The notes under the pieces: generated by a model
What the model was told of the DNA's origin: nothing
What the model saw: only the letters and a program-made list of their open reading frames with translations
Databases searched by the model: none
Translations under genes and position numbers: made by a program
Source: Shewanella gelidimarina
GTDB taxonomy: Bacteria > Pseudomonadota > Gammaproteobacteria > Enterobacterales > Shewanellaceae
DNA: 64,000 nucleotides
Assembly: GCF_023283945.1 (NCBI RefSeq)
Contig: NZ_JAKIKW010000003.1
Coordinates: forward strand, 248,001-312,000
Reading direction: 5' to 3'
Shown: in pieces, positions 38,770-45,765 of the stretch
Position numbering within the stretch: the stretch's first letter is position 1
How the letters are laid out: the number at the start of each line of letters is the position of its first letter

Positions 38770-39720
38770 ATGAATAAACTGAGTAATATTAGCATCAGTA
38801 CGATAGAAATATTTTGCCAGTTATATATCAAGGGGAGTACTAAGGTTGTTGCAAATGACTTATCGTTGTCACAGCCCAAGGTCAGCCGTGCGCTGAATTC
38901 GCTGAGAGTGGTATTTGATGACCCCCTTTTTGTACGAAAAAATAACCAGTTCATTGCAACTGAGTTGAGTCACCGTTTACATGCTTCGTTATCGGAAATC
39001 CTACAGTGTAGTCGCTCTATCGAAAGTGATGCTATCAAAAGCTCATCGCCCGTAGAGCCACCATTAATCATCAGTACCGTACCTCAATTGGAAATAGGAC
39101 TTGCGCAGAAAATTATTAAGGATGCGGCGGACAACAACCAAAATCCTAATATTCCCATATCAACCACAGCTTGGTCAGAGCAGAGTGAACAGCAACTCAT
39201 TGATGGTGAGGTTGATGCGGCAATCTGCTTTAGGCCATCAACTCGAAAAGAAGTGTTATCAAAACCAATTATTCAACACCGAGGGGGGTATTTAATCGCC
39301 CATTCGCAGCATCCTGTTTGGGATGATTTGACGATTGATAATATGATCAACTTCCCCATTGTTAAGCTTGTTACTATGCCATTCCCTGCGAATAAATCGC
39401 CACTAGGGGCTTATGCCATAACACAAGGCAAACCTATGCAGGTGTATGCAACTGCCCCCGACCTTGGTAGCGCCGCGAGTAGCTTACTCCATTCTCATGC
39501 GGTTATGATTGTTGGCGTTAAATGTGCTGTCGATTTTTTAGCGAGCATTAAGGGTCTACATGCCCAAAAAATAGATTACTCAGAGGATAAAAGTTTATTA
39601 AAAGGCTTTAGCTATCCAACGGTTTACTTATGGCTTAAGCGTGCCATTGACGGAAAAGTCGTGGTACCCCTGTGGTTACAGCAGACCTTAGAAGCGTATA
39701 TCATCAAGTCCCATAAATAG
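38770..39720 (+). CDS. LysR-type transcriptional regulator (second of tandem pair)
   Basis: 316 residues, a diverged paralogue of the preceding gene: helix-turn-helix TIEIFCQLYIKGSTKVVANDLSLSQPKVSRALNSLR...DPLFVRK and an effector domain (about 92-300). The start is one base after the preceding TGA with GGAGG just upstream, so the two are translated from one message. Two LysR paralogues in one operon beside one cytochrome is unusual; a heteromeric regulator is possible but not shown. Confidence 0.87.
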   Translation: MNKLSNISISTIEIFCQLYIKGSTKVVANDLSLSQPKVSRALNSLRVVFDDPLFVRKNNQFIATELSHRLHASLSEILQCSRSIESDAIKSSSPVEPPLIISTVPQLEIGLAQKIIKDAADNNQNPNIPISTTAWSEQSEQQLIDGEVDAAICFRPSTRKEVLSKPIIQHRGGYLIAHSQHPVWDDLTIDNMINFPIVKLVTMPFPANKSPLGAYAITQGKPMQVYATAPDLGSAASSLLHSHAVMIVGVKCAVDFLASIKGLHAQKIDYSEDKSLLKGFSYPTVYLWLKRAIDGKVVVPLWLQQTLEAYIIKSHK

Positions 39721-40186
39721 GTACGTAGCAGCCTGCAACTATAATCTGGCGAAGATTCAAGCGACTCAATTAATGATTGAACTCTTTAATGGATTGGAGA
39801 CATCAGCATTTAAAGAGGCGCTAAGCTAGCGTTCAATGTGTTAACGCGAATAAACAGTAAAGCTCAATATTACTGGGCTTTACTGTGCGTTGAGGGTGCT
39901 ATAACGCATTTTAGTCGTGTTTGGATGACGCTAATGTGCATGCTCATAGTGAATGCTAGATTAAGACCAATATTGCTAATGTTGGTACTTATACTTAGCG
40001 CTTATTGTTGATTTTAAGCACGACGAGATTGTTGTAACTATTTGATGTTTATGTCTCATAGTGAATGCAATATCTGTTTGGCTACGACTGCATGCTGACA
40101 AAGTGCGCTTAACTCTGTCGTTTTAATAGCTGACAGTGTAAAATGCGCGCCCGAATAGCCTCTTGTTATCGTTTATTGGTAAATAT
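39721..40186. other. Gap between the LysR pair and dusA
   Basis: 466 bases with no supported gene. A hairpin with a 12-bp stem and one mismatch (ACAGTAAAGCTC at 39854-39865 with 39875-39886) could end the LysR transcript although no T run follows. The rest is featureless. Confidence 0.45.
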
Positions 40187-41170
40187 ATGCAGACCCAACT
40201 TAACCGTACCTTCTCTATCGCTCCAATGCTTGATTGGACTGACCGTCATTATCGTTACTTTGCGCGGTTAATGTCATCTGAAGTACTGCTATACACTGAA
40301 ATGGTGACAACGGGGGCGATTATTCACGGTCGTGGTGACTACCTTGCATATAACGAAGAGGAGCATCCTATTGCGTTGCAGTTAGGTGGCTCGAATGCAA
40401 CTGACTTAGCGACGTGTGCAAAATTGGCTGCGGAACGAGGATATGATGAAATCAACCTCAACGTGGGTTGCCCATCCGATCGGGTTCAAAGTGGTCGTTT
40501 TGGTGCTTGTCTAATGGCAGAGCCGACATTGGTTGCTGAATGTATCGATGCGATGAAGCAGGTTGTCGATATTCCGGTGACAGTGAAGACCCGTATTGGT
40601 ATCGACGAGCAAGATAGCTACGAGTTTTTAGCGCAATTTATTGATACCGTAAAAGCGGTAGGTTGTAATGATTTTATCATCCATGCCCGTAAAGCGTGGT
40701 TACAAGGCTTAAGCCCTAAAGAAAACCGCGAGATCCCTGAGTTAGATTACGAGCGTGTTTATCGGCTAAAACGTGATTATGCTGATTTAAGTATCAGTCT
40801 TAATGGTGGGGTTAAAACACTTGCTGAGTGTAAAAGCCATCTTGAGCAACTTGATGGTGTCATGGTTGGGCGTGAAGCTTATCAAAATCCTTATATCTTG
40901 GCAGAAGTCGACCAACAGTTATGTGGCCTTGATAAGCCAGTGCTCAGCAGAGATGCTGTTTTAGAGAAACTACTTCCTTATATAGAGAAACATCTGCAAG
41001 CGGGCGGACGCCTCAATCATATCACTCGCCATATTATTGGATTGTTCCAAGGCGAAGTTGGCTCACGAGTATGGCGCCGTTATTTAAGTGAAAATGCGCA
41101 TAAATCCGGTGCAGGTATCGAGGTTATAACCCAGGCTAGGCAAGAGATGAAAGCGGTTGTCAGCCTTTAA
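40187..41170 (+). CDS. dusA: tRNA-dihydrouridine(20/20a) synthase DusA
   Basis: 327-residue FMN enzyme reducing uridine in the tRNA D-loop. [19 protein letters not shown] at the N-terminus, the [19 protein letters not shown] loop with the catalytic Cys, KTRIGID and [17 protein letters not shown] are DusA-specific. ATG 40187 gives the family N-terminus; an in-frame start eight codons upstream is less likely. Monocistronic. Confidence 0.96.
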   Translation: MQTQLNRTFSIAPMLDWTDRHYRYFARLMSSEVLLYTEMVTTGAIIHGRGDYLAYNEEEHPIALQLGGSNATDLATCAKLAAERGYDEINLNVGCPSDRVQSGRFGACLMAEPTLVAECIDAMKQVVDIPVTVKTRIGIDEQDSYEFLAQFIDTVKAVGCNDFIIHARKAWLQGLSPKENREIPELDYERVYRLKRDYADLSISLNGGVKTLAECKSHLEQLDGVMVGREAYQNPYILAEVDQQLCGLDKPVLSRDAVLEKLLPYIEKHLQAGGRLNHITRHIIGLFQGEVGSRVWRRYLSENAHKSGAGIEVITQARQEMKAVVSL

Positions 41171-41204
41171 TTAACCTTTGTTTTTCTCCTTTAAAATATC
41201 TTGT

Positions 41205-41237
41205 AGTGAAATTCACCAGTGCATGGTGAGTTTCACT
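41205..41237. other. Hairpin after dusA
   Basis: AGTGAAATTCACC (41205-41217) pairs with GGTGAGTTTCACT (41225-41237), one mismatch, loop of 7. No T run follows, so it is either a weak terminator or an RNA-stabilising structure. Confidence 0.45.
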
Positions 41238-41345
41238 AACGTTAGCTATCCCTCGTTAAACTCCCTATCGTGTTGATGTTACTAAAAACCCACACCTTGA
41301 TAATTAATCCTTTCTATTCAGTAGCTTAATTTGTTAATGAAAAGT

Positions 41346-41362
41346 TGGCACGGCACTTGTAT
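41346..41362 (+). promoter_or_regulatory. Candidate sigma54 promoter of the mini Psp-like operon
   Basis: TTGGCACGGCACTTGTA has the -24 GG (41348-41349) and a -12 GT in place of GC (41360-41361) with exactly 10 bases between, the obligatory sigma54 spacing. It lies 43 bases upstream of the first gene. Psp operons elsewhere are sigma54- and PspF-dependent, which fits the PspC-domain gene below. No enhancer-binding activator gene is in the window. Confidence 0.7.
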
Positions 41363-41404
41363 TAGTCTATGTGCAATCAGGCGAAACTCGAAAAGGAATC
41401 CATT

Positions 41405-41713
41405 ATGTTTAATTCAATTGTAATGAAAACGGTAAAGACCTCTGTATTAACTGCTGTATTGTTAGGTGCTAGTGTTTCTGCTCAAGCGGAAACGTCGTTG
41501 GTCAGTGAAGTGGCAAACAGCTTAGAGCAAAACATTAGCGCTCAAATGCAAGATATGGTCAGTAAAGCACAAACAGAACTGAGTCTTTCCATTCAGTCTC
41601 AAATGTCAGAAATGATGTTCGAATTAAGCAGTGATGAAGATTTGAAAGCTGAAATGCTTACCGCCGAAAAGGTTGAAAAGCCACTGGTCACAAGTGCACT
41701 AATTAAGGACTAA
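41405..41713 (+). CDS. Small exported helical protein, first gene of Psp-like operon
   Basis: 102 residues from ATG 41405 (AAAAGGAAT upstream). Signal peptide MFNSIVMKTVKTSVLTAVLL...SVSAQA, then a mature region of about 75 residues rich in Gln, Ser, Glu and Met (SLEQNISAQMQDMVSKAQTELSLSIQSQMSEMMFELSS) that reads as one long amphipathic helix or coiled coil. No family recognised. It is not a PspA homologue: it is exported and far too short. Function unknown. Confidence 0.75.
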   Translation: MFNSIVMKTVKTSVLTAVLLGASVSAQAETSLVSEVANSLEQNISAQMQDMVSKAQTELSLSIQSQMSEMMFELSSDEDLKAEMLTAEKVEKPLVTSALIKD

Positions 41714-41715
41714 TT

Positions 41716-41823
41716 ATGTGGTTTATAGCTCAGTTCATGGGGTTGTTACTACTGCCAGTTGTTAGTTTAGCGATATTTGCTTGTATTATTTGCTCGCTGC
41801 AGTGGCATAAATTAAAAGATTAA
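41716..41823 (+). CDS. 35-residue single-helix membrane protein
   Basis: Very small gene between two firmer ones. ATG 41716 has AAGGA 6 bases upstream and starts two bases after the preceding stop. The product MWFIAQFMGLLLLPVVSLAI... is one membrane helix (about 4-27) with a short basic tail ending KLKD. Its size, position and hydrophobic profile recall PspB-type partners of PspC, but PspB is longer with a coiled coil, so this is only a positional analogy. Confidence 0.65.
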   Translation: MWFIAQFMGLLLLPVVSLAIFACIICSLQWHKLKD

Positions 41824-41847
41824 CTTTGAAGTTAAATGGAGTTTTAA

Positions 41848-42048
41848 ATGGCTGATTTTATTAACAGGTTAAAAGATCCTTCGTCATTAGTATGCGGCGT
41901 TACAGCGGCAATGGCAGATAAGTTCGACTGGTCATGTTTATGGACCCGTGTGGTATGTGCACTAGCGGTTTTTTGTAACCCTGCAATGGGATTGATGATC
42001 TACTTTGTGTTGGCCTTAGTGTTACCTAAGTGGGAAAAACCATGCTAA
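41848..42048 (+). CDS. PspC-domain membrane protein
   Basis: 66 residues with GGAG 6 bases before ATG 41848. A PspC domain: basic N-terminus, VCGVTAAMADKFDWSCLWTRVVCALAVF, then FCNPAMGLMIYFVLALVLP as the membrane segment. PspC proteins sense or relay inner-membrane stress. It lacks the longer C-terminal periplasmic part of enterobacterial PspC. Its last codons overlap the start of the next small frame. Confidence 0.85.
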   Translation: MADFINRLKDPSSLVCGVTAAMADKFDWSCLWTRVVCALAVFCNPAMGLMIYFVLALVLPKWEKPC

Positions 42049-42173
42049 TACAGGCGCATCTATATAAAGAAGTCGATAATACGACTTATGGATTGATACG
42101 TCATGCCAATACGGACTACAGCAATTGGACACTAGATGAGATTATTTGTTATTCAAGAAAGTATGCTCGCTAA
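42042..42173 (+). CDS. Possible 43-residue protein overlapping the PspC gene
   Basis: An ATG overlaps the pspC stop (ATGCTAA), a common sign of translational coupling, and opens a 43-residue soluble frame (MLIQAHLYKEVDNTTYGLIRH...SRKYAR). The composition is protein-like, with no hydrophobic stretch. It ends inside the left arm of a hairpin. No family recognised. Could be chance: the overlap and reading length are the only support. Confidence 0.45.
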   Translation: MLIQAHLYKEVDNTTYGLIRHANTDYSNWTLDEIICYSRKYAR

Positions 42174-42215
42174 AATCGATATTGATATAAGCAAACATAC
42201 TTTCTGATATTTTTA
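42157..42215 (+). terminator. Hairpin ending the Psp-like operon
   Basis: GAAAGTATG (42157-42165) pairs with CATACTTTC (42196-42204), with partial internal pairing in the loop, then GATATTTTTAG. A plausible terminator for the sigma54-type operon; read leftward it is also downstream of the enoyl-CoA hydratase gene. Confidence 0.55.
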
Positions 42216-42233
42216 GCTTATTTAGGCTAAGAG

Positions 42234-42971
42234 CTATTTTTTTAGAAATGCAGCGAAACGAGATTTTGCTTCATCACTTGCCAGCCTAGCACCAAACTCA
42301 ACCAATTCTTTTTCCATCTGCGCTCTTATTTCTTCTTTGTTATAACGCATTAACTGTTTGGTTGTTTGCAGTGAAATAGGCGGTTGCTCTGCCAACTTCT
42401 TTGCTTTATTCAGTGCATATTCAAAAATATCTTCCGTTGCAACAACGTCGTTAATAAGCCCATATGTTTGTGCTGTTGCGGCATTAAAACTTTCGCCCAA
42501 CATCAGTAGTTCAGCGGCTTTCACATGGCCGATAACTTGAGGCAATAACAGACTTGCTCCAGCTTCAGGCACCAGTGCTAGTTTGACAAATGGCAGTTGG
42601 AATTTAGCCGTGGTATCGGCATAGACCAAATCGCAATGTAATAGCAAGGTTGTCCCAATGCCAACCGCTGCGCCAGTAACGGCAGCAACGACCGGTTTGT
42701 TTAAATCGAGTAGGCAAAATAGGAATCTGAAAGCGGGGTGTTTCACACCTAAGTTACTATTTTTTAAAAAGTCAGCAATATCATTACCAGAAGTAAAACA
42801 CTCAGCTTGACCACGAAACATAAAGGCTCGAATTTCATTGTCCGATTCACCTTGGATAAGGTATTCTGTTAGCTGTGTATACATTTGAAGGTTGAGCGCG
42901 TTGCGCTTGTCTGGACGATTAAACGTAATAATACGTACCCCATTATCGTCCTTAATCTGAATAGTACTCAT
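42234..42971 (-). CDS. Enoyl-CoA hydratase/isomerase family protein
   Basis: 245-residue crotonase-fold protein. Oxyanion-hole motifs FTSGNDIADF (about 62-71) and VAAVTGAAVGIGTTLLLHCDLVYA (about 93-116) are intact; PFVKLALVPEAGASLLLPQVIG follows, which carries the position used by isomerases for the catalytic acid. It likely acts in fatty-acid beta-oxidation or a related acyl-CoA step. No thiolase or dehydrogenase gene is adjacent. Divergent from the PCuAC gene. Confidence 0.88.
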   Translation of the reverse strand: MSTIQIKDDNGVRIITFNRPDKRNALNLQMYTQLTEYLIQGESDNEIRAFMFRGQAECFTSGNDIADFLKNSNLGVKHPAFRFLFCLLDLNKPVVAAVTGAAVGIGTTLLLHCDLVYADTTAKFQLPFVKLALVPEAGASLLLPQVIGHVKAAELLMLGESFNAATAQTYGLINDVVATEDIFEYALNKAKKLAEQPPISLQTTKQLMRYNKEEIRAQMEKELVEFGARLASDEAKSRFAAFLKK

Positions 42972-43021
42972 TCGTTATGTCCTCATGTTGCGAATTAGAT
43001 TTTAAAATGGAGTTTAAGACA

Positions 43022-43486
43022 TTGAAGCAAATATTCAAACAACTGTTTAACCTCACTCTGCTGAGCTGTTTCTCGTTTACGGCTTTTGCGCAAGTGGTGC
43101 TTGTTGATGGTTACGTTCGTGCAATGCCGCCAAGCGTGCCCAATACCGCTGCTTATATCACTTTAGAAAATCATGGACCGGCAACACGGCTTGTGGCTGT
43201 CGAAGTGCCTTTTGCGAAAGAAGCGCAACTGCATACACTTATTGATGAAGATGGCATGATAAAAATGCGCCAAGTTGATGGCTTTGACATAGACTCTCAT
43301 GGCAGCTTGGTACTCTCTGAATCGGGAAATCACATCATGTTGTTGGGATTGACCGCGCCCTTAGCCGAAGAGAGCAAAGTAGATTTAACCCTAAGGTTCT
43401 CAGACGGTAAGCAGCAAGTGATTTCGCTACCCGTTAAAAAGCAGGCTAGCTCCGCAGAGTCTGAACATCACCATCACCATCATTAA
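43022..43486 (+). CDS. PCuAC periplasmic copper chaperone with C-terminal His6
   Basis: PCuAC (DUF461) protein that delivers Cu(I) toward the CuA site of cytochrome oxidase. Signal peptide with cleavage after TAFA; copper site from the H-x10-M...H-x-M pattern in LHTLIDEDGMIKM and GNHIML. The C-terminus is SAESEHHHHHH, a natural hexahistidine that may add metal binding. I prefer TTG 43022 because GGAG is 9 bases upstream; ATG 43007 and ATG 42977 are in frame but have no ribosome site. It leads a three-gene run with DUF2333 and a TIGR04219 barrel. Confidence 0.85.
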   Translation: MKQIFKQLFNLTLLSCFSFTAFAQVVLVDGYVRAMPPSVPNTAAYITLENHGPATRLVAVEVPFAKEAQLHTLIDEDGMIKMRQVDGFDIDSHGSLVLSESGNHIMLLGLTAPLAEESKVDLTLRFSDGKQQVISLPVKKQASSAESEHHHHHH

Positions 43487-43499
43487 GGAGTAACTGTTA

Positions 43500-44471
43500 A
43501 TGAAAATGACCTGGAAAAAAGGCGTAGCGCTAGCCGCTTTAATTTGTTTTATTGGTTACCTTATCGCTATTTGGTGGAGTGCTGAACCTGATGTCATCGA
43601 ACAAGAGGTTTATAAGCTGGATAATGGGCGTCAAGTTACTGGTTATGCCACGACAACGTCGCTTATTTTAACGGTTGAGGCTCTGTTGGATAAGCCCGGC
43701 GGCTGGTTATCGAATGACGTCACACCGCCTTCAATCTTGATGGACAATATGCCTGCATTTGAATTTGGTGCGATTGAACAGGCTCGTGATTTAGCGCTTA
43801 TTATGCGTAAAGAGTTTAGTCGTTCTCAGTCTCAATCTACAGCCGACAAAGATCTACTTGCCGCGCATTCAAAACTGAACATTGAGCACACCAGTTGGTT
43901 AGTACCTAGTGCTGAAAGTGAGTATCGCGATGCCGTTAAGCTGTTGAAGTTGTATCGCGCTCGAATGATTGCGCCGGAGAATCCTGATGCGCAGTTCTAT
44001 GCCCGAGCAGACAACCTAAATGAATGGTTGAAAGAGATCCAAAAGCGCTTAGGCAGTATGTCGCAACGACTGTCAGCGAGCGTTGGCCAAGAAAGGCTTA
44101 ATACTGATTTATCAGGTGATAGCTCTGCAAGGCAATCTACACCCGGTTATGTCGCGCAGGAGATTAAGACCAGTTGGTGGAAAATTGATGATGTTTTCTA
44201 TGAAACTCGTGGGGCAACATGGGCGCTGCTTAATTTCATGAAAGCGGTTGAAGTTGATTTTGCAGATGTACTGAAGAAAAAGAATGCTCAAGTGAGTTTT
44301 CGTCAAATCATTCGAGAACTTGAAGAAACACAACAATCCGTTTGGAGCCCATTGATCCTTAATGGTTCAGGCTTTGGGGTTGTCGCTAATCACTCATTAG
44401 TGATGGCAAATTATGTCTCCCGCGCAAATGCCGCGGTTATCGATTTAACTAACTTATTAACTCAAGGTTAA
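43500..44471 (+). CDS. DUF2333 family membrane-anchored protein
   Basis: 323 residues: one N-terminal membrane helix (about 9-27), then a periplasmic alpha-helical domain. GYATTTSLILTVEALLDKPGGWLSNDVTPPSILMDNMPAFEFGAIEQARD is the family's most conserved stretch. Starts 13 bases after the copper chaperone with GGAG upstream, and ends two bases before the barrel gene, so the three are one operon. Function unknown. Confidence 0.86.
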   Translation: MKMTWKKGVALAALICFIGYLIAIWWSAEPDVIEQEVYKLDNGRQVTGYATTTSLILTVEALLDKPGGWLSNDVTPPSILMDNMPAFEFGAIEQARDLALIMRKEFSRSQSQSTADKDLLAAHSKLNIEHTSWLVPSAESEYRDAVKLLKLYRARMIAPENPDAQFYARADNLNEWLKEIQKRLGSMSQRLSASVGQERLNTDLSGDSSARQSTPGYVAQEIKTSWWKIDDVFYETRGATWALLNFMKAVEVDFADVLKKKNAQVSFRQIIRELEETQQSVWSPLILNGSGFGVVANHSLVMANYVSRANAAVIDLTNLLTQG

Positions 44472-44473
44472 CT

Positions 44474-45211
44474 ATGAAAAAAACATTATTGGCGTGTGCA
44501 CTATTAGGCTCTTTAGTAGGCACTTCTGCTCATGCTGCTTCTGTTATCGGTTTTAAAGTAGGTGGCGATTACTGGCAAGCTGATACCAGTGGTACTTTTG
44601 CTCAAAGAGGCCAACCACAACAAGAGTTTAACTACAAAGATGATTCTCAAGGTAGCGTTTGGTTGGCGATTGAACACCCAATCCCGTTAGTTCCTAATGT
44701 TAAGATCCGTGAAAACCGTCTAAATGATAAGGGCAGCATGTCTGATGCTGACTTTAGCTTTAACGACCACAACTTCATTGGCGATGTTAATGCGACGACT
44801 GACTTAAGTAATACTGACTTTGTACTTTATTACGAAATTCTTGATAACGATATTGTGGCGTTAGATATCGGTGCAGCGTACAAAGTGATGCACGGTGAAT
44901 TCCGAGTGTCTGATGCTGGCCACCCAGAGACAAAAGATATCGATAGCGGTATTGTGATGGGCTATGTCGATGCACAGGTCGGTATTCCTGGTCTTGGTCT
45001 TTATGGTTTCGCTGACATTATGATGGGCGTTGATGAGTCAAGCGTTTACGATTATTCAGTGGGTCTTGGTTGGAACTTTGATGGTACTGCGTTGGACTAT
45101 CGTATCCGTGCTGGTTACCGTGATTTTAAGTTTGATGTAAATGGCTTTGACGGCGTTACAGCAGATATGCAGTTCAAAGGTTACTTTGCTGGTGTAGAAT
45201 TGGTTTTCTAA
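44474..45211 (+). CDS. TIGR04219 family outer-membrane beta-barrel protein
   Basis: 245 residues: signal peptide 1-21 (cleavage after AHA), then an eight-strand-like barrel with a C-terminal aromatic strand (GYFAGVELVF). VIGFKVGGDYWQADTSG and SVWLAIEHPIPLVPNVKIREN identify TIGR04219, common in Shewanella and Vibrio. Third gene of the PCuAC operon. Function unknown; no channel or enzyme motif seen. Confidence 0.88.
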   Translation: MKKTLLACALLGSLVGTSAHAASVIGFKVGGDYWQADTSGTFAQRGQPQQEFNYKDDSQGSVWLAIEHPIPLVPNVKIRENRLNDKGSMSDADFSFNDHNFIGDVNATTDLSNTDFVLYYEILDNDIVALDIGAAYKVMHGEFRVSDAGHPETKDIDSGIVMGYVDAQVGIPGLGLYGFADIMMGVDESSVYDYSVGLGWNFDGTALDYRIRAGYRDFKFDVNGFDGVTADMQFKGYFAGVELVF

Positions 45212-45238
45212 GTTTATCTAAAACTTAAGCAAGCTAAT

Positions 45239-45270
45239 AAAAATGCCCGTCGTTGAGATGGGCATTTTTT
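45239..45270. terminator. Bidirectional terminator
   Basis: AAAAATGCCC (45239-45248) pairs with GGGCATTTTT (45260-45269) with an 11-base loop, between the convergent barrel and TIGR02444 genes. Confidence 0.85.
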
Positions 45271-45282
45271 ATATGTAAACGG

Positions 45283-45720
45283 TTATGTTTTTAATGATGG
45301 GTAGTGCTCACTGCTGAGATTAAACAGGGCTAAATAACCGGTTAGGTTACTGCTGTCGCCTTGGCATACTAGTGTGTTTAGGTTGTGTAAAATCAGCCTT
45401 TGAGATTTACGTTCAAGCATCAGTTCCACGTCCAGCATTTGCTGGTATTCAGCTTTTTCTAAGCATGACTTACTTAGGCGGCGTAGTTTACGGTAAGGTA
45501 AAAGTACTCTAGTTTCCCACTTAAATGTGTCTTGTTGTAGGGTTTGCCATTGCGTGGATGACAGTAAGTACTCTTGGGTGTCTAACCAAAGTGCGAGCAG
45601 TAACAAGTTCACATTGACCTGATGTTCGTCCTGTAAACGAAGGCACTGTTGTTGGTGTTTGAGGTAAATGTCGTCGCAGTCTTGCCACAGGCTCAAGTCT
45701 AATGTGTTGAGAAGTGTCAT
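45283..45720 (-). CDS. TIGR02444/DUF2390 family protein
   Basis: 145-residue cytoplasmic all-alpha protein (LWQDCDDIYLKHQQQCLRLQDEHQVNVNLLLLALWLD). The NVNLLLLALWL core and its place beside yheS match the TIGR02444 family of gammaproteobacteria. A terminator-like hairpin (45738-45758) separates it from the upstream yheS. No known function. Confidence 0.83.
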   Translation of the reverse strand: MTLLNTLDLSLWQDCDDIYLKHQQQCLRLQDEHQVNVNLLLLALWLDTQEYLLSSTQWQTLQQDTFKWETRVLLPYRKLRRLSKSCLEKAEYQQMLDVELMLERKSQRLILHNLNTLVCQGDSSNLTGYLALFNLSSEHYPSLKT

Positions 45721-45737
45721 GATTACCGTCCATTAAA

Positions 45738-45758
45738 AAAGGGGCTTAATGCCCCTTT
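45738..45758 (-). terminator. Terminator of yheS
   Basis: AAAGGGGC (45738-45745) pairs with GCCCCTTT (45751-45758) around TTAAT; leftward it runs into TTTTTT. It lies in the 45-base gap between yheS and the TIGR02444 gene. Confidence 0.8.
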
Positions 45759-45765
45759 ATGTTAT

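Noticed and set aside
43469..43486. Hexahistidine as a cloning-vector tag or contamination
   Set aside because: The tail is encoded by mixed codons, continues into a normal stop, and the next chromosomal gene follows after 13 bases.
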